Source of the DNA: Schistosoma mansoni
Lineage: Eukaryota; Platyhelminthes; Trematoda; Strigeidida; Schistosomatidae
Assembly (NCBI RefSeq): GCF_000237925.1
Contig: NC_031495.1
Coordinates: forward strand, 39,336,210 to 39,400,209
Length of the DNA stretch: 64,000 nucleotides
Reading direction: 5' to 3'
The position numbers and the translations under genes are program-made. Position 1 is the first letter of the stretch. Every line of letters starts with the position of its first letter. The notes under the pieces were generated by a model that saw only the letters and a program-made list of their open reading frames with translations, had not been told where the DNA came from and searched no databases. Below are positions 12,801-19,979 of this stretch, in pieces.

Positions 12801-15800
12801 CGATCAAAAACGAATAATCTGAGCATATATAACAAAAAGTATAAAGTTTGAAAATCGTGGAGCCGTAGAGAAACGTCGAAAAAGAGCCTAAACTAGAAAA
12901 TATTACCTTGTGAAATGTAGTGGCTCTTACCAACTCACGCTACTTGTAGTATGGGAGAGACGTTCGTCTGCCAACTAAAAACGAGTATAGTGTAAGGCAG
13001 TTTGCTCTCTTCTGTTTTATGAGTGTAAAGCATGGCCGATTAGAACTAAGGATATACGTAGGTTGTTAGTATTTAATCATAGATGCCTTCGAAGCATTAC
13101 ACATGTATGTTGGGACCACCGAGTGAGCAAGGCCGACGTTAGACATAATGAACTAAGTAAGGATGGCAAACCGATTCATAGGGCAGTGAATATTCATCCA
13201 ATGAGGTGGTTAGAACATGTATAGCGCATGCCAAACACCATCTATCTCGATGAGAGATGTTATCTGGTGTAGGAATAGGTTGAAATAAAGTTAGGGGCGA
13301 CCAAAACAAAGTGTAGCATCAGTCCATGAGGTCATTGAAAATTGAACTGTATTATGTATATAGATGAGGACTACCTGGTTGTGATCCTCACGATAATTAC
13401 AACCACTTTCTGGGGGCATTGAGTGACATGGATTAGAATCATTTGCGATGGTGTGGATAAACTCACTTTTTACTATGTTAGATCCTGGGTCTCAACATTT
13501 TCCTAAACTTTTTCCCTCTTTTATAGCTAATCGTCTTACTACTACTGATACTGTTACTACTTCTACTATTATGAGATTTTGCTTGATTAATTCATCATGC
13601 TGAGATAATTTTGTGTGGCAACTTGAACTGATGCACATATATGAAAGGTTGTACTTTGTATATGATTGACTGAATTATGAACAAAATAGGTTTTTTTTTA
13701 ATTTGGATGACTTATATGTGTTCACACACACAAACACACACAGAGAACAAAGAATACCGAAGAAATCTAGAAAGTACATTTTAAATGGCATGAAACAAAA
13801 AATCAAAAACCAAATAAAAATTTATCGACCAACCAGCCAGACGAGTAAAGTCGCAAACATTAAGATTACGCCATCTTGGGTACGATTTTATCCATTGCTC
13901 AATATTATTCACAGGTGATAAATGAATAGGTAATCGAGGAAAATTAGTTGATTGACATAACAAATTCCATCTTGTTGATTTACCATTATTATTGTCATTA
14001 CATTGTTTTAATTGTAAACTGAAATGTACTGACATTAAATGTCCACTTTGAGTGATCACATGGAGCCATGAACCTTGTGCACGACATTTTGTAATTGGAT
14101 CAGGTGATTGGGGTAAACTGAATTCAGTGATGTTTAGGACTCTGTATTGCAAGTAAATTAAATCTGTCAAAAATTAAACCTTTTGGGAAATATGAATAAT
14201 GGTAAAGTGTAAAAAACTATGTTCACAGGATACGAATACCAATAACAATCATATGCTGACCAGTGGCTAATTTCCAGGGTTAATTCCTGGAGTTTTAGTG
14301 AAGAGCTGTCACTAGTGGGGGGGCAAATATGTCGCATGTGACAGTCGCTCATAAATAGCAGTGGATGATATATGCACAATATCTCAAACTGATTAAAGCC
14401 AGAGATGTAAGCTACTGGAGACCGACTCCGTGGTCTAAAGATTACGCGCTCACCACGAAAAATGAAGGCTAAAGGCTTGATCCCCGGTGGGGTGATAAAT
14501 TTACACTACTGGGTCATTCCATACGAGGATGAAACACATATTCAGTGGTCGTTTAACGATGATTAATCCGTGTTGTGAATTATAAAACAAGAACATGAGG
14601 AAAATTGGTTAGAGGAATGTGGGGGATCACGTGAAACCTAGCAACATTGTAATGGATGATATAAAGACGTTCCACAATTTACAGAGAGTAGAAGTATAGG
14701 AGACATTGTGATCAATTCAATCTGAAATGATCTGGCTTATCCCGTTATCAATATATTTTGACTAAAATTTGATCAGTTTTAGTTGGCTTATGTGCATCCT
14801 GTGCGAACTTCCCCGAAATAACCATTATGACACAGGTTGATATAGAATAGATCGTGTGTATAGCAGCGGGATCCAGGAGGCGCGTTTCGTCCTACTTGGA
14901 ACTCGTCGGCTGAATATAACCGTATCTCGTTGCACAAGTGTGTGGCTACCTGGACTCAGTAACAAAGTGGATAACGTAATGGCGTTTGAAGCGAACCGCA
15001 CTGGGTTCGAGTCTCCAGGTAAACGTCAACTCTGGTTACGGCCGCACTCCCTCTAGAAATGCTCACATGGTTATACGTATACGGCCATTTTCAGGGATGT
15101 CTTACTCACTGCCTTCTCGTGACGGGGTGTTGTTCACGAAATTGGGAGGATAAACACCGAAAGTCCGGCGCTGAAACCAGGTTTATGGATACGGAGGGTC
15201 CACCTGGGTGAGTTGAAAAACTCTGATTTCAAAACAATGGTGCACATGAGCTCCAAGATCCCTGAGGGAACAAATGGACATATTATTGGTGACCGGCTAG
15301 TATGGGATTGCATCTCCCAACGTTGCACCACTACCTTGTGGATTAGACATGTAAGTGAAATGCTCGGTGAATGGTCTCGTCAGGAAATCACCTGTTATGG
15401 TCCGGGTACCTGAACAGTATTCCAGTTCACACAAAAACTGGATGATAATTACTTTGTGTGGCACATATATATGTTGGTCCCACCGTGTGTTCAAATAGGT
15501 AAATAAGGTACATGCAGCTAGCAAGTCCCAAATAAGACGAAACGCGCCTGTTGGATTTCACTACTAGTCGAATTCCACATATTCTATATCAAACTGTGAT
15601 CAGTGTTCACCCATATTTCTAAACCAGAGGTTTCAGTTGTATTATCGAGTCTATAGTTCACAGCCTTGCACGAGAAATAAGCTAGTTATAAACCCATTAC
15701 GGAAATACTAAGCTTACTTTGTTCTAACAGTATTTAGATTTTCCTCGATTGACACGACTGAGTGTACCTCATTGAATCAAACAGTTACGAATCGCTACAG

Positions 15801-18800
15801 TTAATGAAGATCAACAACTTTACCGAATGATTGATTTTATTTATGTTACTTAGATTTATAAGAACTTGAAGTTCATGGGATTAATCATCTTATGTGTACG
15901 ACCTTGAATGTACACTGTTTAACAGTTCCAAACTATAACGAACACAAATGTCAAGTATTGTCTGGATATCTAGTCAATCTTTGAAGGTCGGTTTACCCGC
16001 GAAATTTACCTTTAAAAATAAAATGAATCTTTTCAGGAAAGATACTCTACTAAATGACAAGTTCAAACCCCCCAGGTAGTACACGTTATTCGAAAATTCA
16101 CATTTTATTGAATTTATAACGTAAATAAATTATGACAATCGAATTCAGAATACTGATTATGATCTATTTATTTATACGTAATATTGATGGAAAATTTATG
16201 ACGATGAGAATGACTTTTCGAAATAAAAAGCACAAACTCATTTTGAAAATCAAGATCTAAAGGTCAACACAGTGAGTGCTACTGTGACATTGTAGTAGAT
16301 TTTGAGCCCTATGGCTCAACATCAACCACAGGTCACGATAGACACGCGGACCCCAACCAGATAGTCTGGATCTACTAACGTGGTTTAGATAGATATTCAG
16401 TGATTTCATAGATTAATGTTACGTTTTGGCTCAGCTTCTACCAGCATTTTTCCAATCTACTTTTAGCACCAGCCAAAATTGTGTATCGAATCAGGAAATA
16501 AACAAATAAGAACGAACTTTTTGTTATAAACATCTTCTGATGAATCGAACCAAACACCTATACCTTCACCATCTTTTGTTAAACCAATAAGTAGATCATT
16601 CACAGTATTGTTTTCAATTTGAGTACAATGATTATCTGCCAATGTATTGTCAATTATACGAGACACTGTAGAATTAGCTGCGGGATTACGAATAAAAGCC
16701 CAAGTCACGATTGGCTTACAACATGACAATGGAAATGCAACTGAACAATGAAGTTTTTTATCCATAGTTGTATACCAAATAGCATAGACTAGTCCATTTG
16801 GAAGACTACATAATCGAACCAGATCAGGATTGTCTCTAATATCTTCATTTTCAATGTCACAAAGAATGTCAATAAAGCGTTTAGAACAGGCGAATATTGA
16901 TGAGAATGATGACGATGTGGAGGATAAATCAGCAAATACCGTTGAAGTTTGATGTTGTGGGTAAGTGATTATGTTCATAAAGTGATTTTTATCGCAAAGA
17001 GTACAAATATGAATTGGTATATTCTCCGTTTCTGATAAATTTGTGCTCGATGAGGGATACTGGTATGGAATTTCCAAATTAATGCAGCTAGACAACCTGA
17101 AATTAAATTTTACATAAGATAAAGTATTATTAACAGAGATTTTTTCATGAATAACGTCAATTCTGTTTAGTAAATCAATAAAACAAAAGGGTTCTAAATT
17201 ATAGAAGCAAGTAGTATATACAAGAGATGGGTTATTGAGCTTTAGTTTTAATTCCCAATCTCAACAGAAAGTATCAATACAAACCATATAAACATGTATA
17301 TTCCACAGTTAGTAGGATAAAGCTCTGATGTTTGCATGCTGTGATCAAGCTAAAGTCGAAACGCGCTGATCGGCCCACTTTCAGCTGATCAGAGCTGGTG
17401 GACGAATTGAGATGTTAGAAGATTCTTGTGTAAATTTCAATGTTTTTACAGCTGAATATTTGTTGTTCACGTTAATGGAATATATATTTGTTCGTTGTTA
17501 ATTCTTCTTCTGATCTGAGAGGAGTCTAGTGAAGTATAATGGTCAAGGAATACTGGACAGTGAATCATGACACCCACTAACGGTTAGTTGCTGTTAGATG
17601 CTACTAGACTACTATGACAAAACATTTGAAATAGTTATCACATAACACAGTTTGTGATGTAAAAAATAAAACAACAGTCTCCACAAACCCGTCATGATAA
17701 TATTAATAATAGTACTGTGCTCATTAGTGATTAATTCCGAGGGGTGATTATTCTTGGAGTTCTGGTGAGAAGCCGTCACCCATGAAGTTTAATTATATCA
17801 GGTGTGAGGTAGTTATCAATTGACGATATTGGAAGATGGTTTTGCAAGGTCGTTAGTTGATCAAAGCTAAAGATGTGAATCACTAGATGTGGACTCAGTA
17901 GTTTAAAGGTTAAACGCTCGTCACAAGTTCAGTTCGTGATGAAATTTAAACAGTTGAATATCTAAAAAATGGTTATCATCAACAAGAATTAAACTCAGGA
18001 ACTTCCGTTGGCTGTTTGAAGCAATAAAACGCTTAACAGTGTGGTCATTAATGTCATGATACTTAGCTTAAAATTTAGTGAAAATCTAGAACACGAACAC
18101 CATTTCAGTCACAACTACATATAAATTAGCATAGTTTTTTGATAGGGACCTACTGCCTGGATGGAATAGAAATGAAGTATAGCTATGTAAATTAAAGTTA
18201 ACCAAACTGGATTTAAGTTTGACTTAGTGATCACACATAAATACCTTAAACTGTTGATCCCTTTTTTGTCAATTAATAACTTATTCAACCTCTAACCTTA
18301 TCTAATAATTTGTTTTCATTTGGTAAGAAGACTTAGTTGGTATGTCGGTTTGATGAAATAAAAGTAACTTGGTGAATAACTTAAATAATACAACAATTAG
18401 GAATATAAAATTTATCATTAAATGAAGAGATATAAGTAGCGATTGTATTTCAATGTTCACGCAGAGGAACGCTGAATTGTGAACTAAAAGGAAATTGATT
18501 CAGACCTAATTGTAATCAAAGTATTTGTCCAGCAGAAATTGATCATCTCTGCATATATATATATATAATATATATATATATATGGAAATATAATAAAAAA
18601 AGACTTACGAAGAGTTTTCATGTAATTCAATGACTAAGCACAGACTTTGGGTAGAAGCTTGGTAAACACCTTCGATACGTATAGTTTCATTGCCTATTGT
18701 CTCAGTAGTAAGTACCATTAAGTCATGCTTTTCTGTACTATTTTTCTTTGTATCTGCTAAAAATTAATACTAAGAATATTATTGTATCATTCCATAAAAA

Positions 18801-19939
18801 TTCATGAGAAACGGCAAGGCTAGGAGGATTATTCGCTGACTTGTTTACTTATTTATAACGTTAAAAGAACTCTTGATGTAGTAACTCACTAAAAAACAAA
18901 TGCAAATTACCGTAAACTAATCATTAAAAAAGTAGAGCAGTGGGTTAATGGTAAAGGGATTCGGTTTTTGACTTAGAAATCCCAGCCTCGAACCCCACCT
19001 CACATGATTCGGTTCGAGAAATCGAGTGGTAACAGTAGCCTCTGCACCTAAAGTGTAGTTCACACTCAACTACCTGGTGAATGGTTCAACTGGTTAACAG
19101 TCACTTAATAATAAAAGATATTGTGTAACTAAAGAAATGGCTATAGGGAGTGATACGGTCAAGTGGACTGTCCACATCCTGGAAGTCTCATCCGCATTGG
19201 TGAACGAAGATTACCTGGTAGGGGTCTACGAGAAGATTTTGCCCGATGGTTGAAGATATACATAGGTGGCATTCCAGAAATAGATTGCAGCGATGACAAT
19301 GTATTTTCATTCATTACCTCCCATACTCTATATTCCCTTATTTTTAAAATATTCCTTTTATTAGAGGGGAGTTTGTGGAGATTTTAGTAACTCTACAGTT
19401 CAATTCATGAGTCAATTGAAGCTAGACCACCATGGAAAACCTGGAAGCACTGGACGACTGGTAGGTCCTGAGTTTGAATCTCACGGGGCGAGATCGTGGA
19501 TGAGCACTGCTAAGGTACCCCTTTTATGTTCATTTCAATTCATTTGATGTTCTCATCTTATTAATTTTGTCTTGCTATGTTAATGCGATATTACAGCTTG
19601 GATCGATCCGCACTTTTCCCAAGTCCTGTACTGATTGTGGCTGATCGATAAGAAAATAGTGTGACGTGCATGTCTAACATGATCGAGCGAAGGCAATGAG
19701 TATATAATAATAATAATGATAATAATAATAATAATAGTAGGGTAACAGTTTTATTTATACCTTACAAGTTGAGAGCAAATCAGGAACAATAATTAAAATG
19801 ATACGTATGGTACACAAAAACTTGACATTGACATCCGAATCGCTTCATAGTCACTTGGAATTTTTTTACACTTGAGCTTCATGTTACACCCGAAAGAAGA
19901 TTAAGTGAATGGTAACTGCTAGGATCGATTTAAGGACTG

Positions 19940-19979
<40 letters not shown>

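Larger units (their letters stand above)
14850..15590. repeat. Smα-like SINE split by a ~550-bp retroposon
   Basis: Left part 14850-15021: antisense hammerhead module, then a tRNA-like promoter (A box GTGGATAACGTAATGG, B box GGGTTCGAGTCTC). Right part 15507-15590: sense hammerhead module. Between them lies copy 5 of the ~550-bp family. The outer parts read as one element once the insert is set aside. Confidence 0.65.

Noticed and set aside
17365-17400. CGAAACGCGCTGATCGG, hammerhead-like
   Set aside because: Box order and helices do not fit a hammerhead and no SINE surrounds it.
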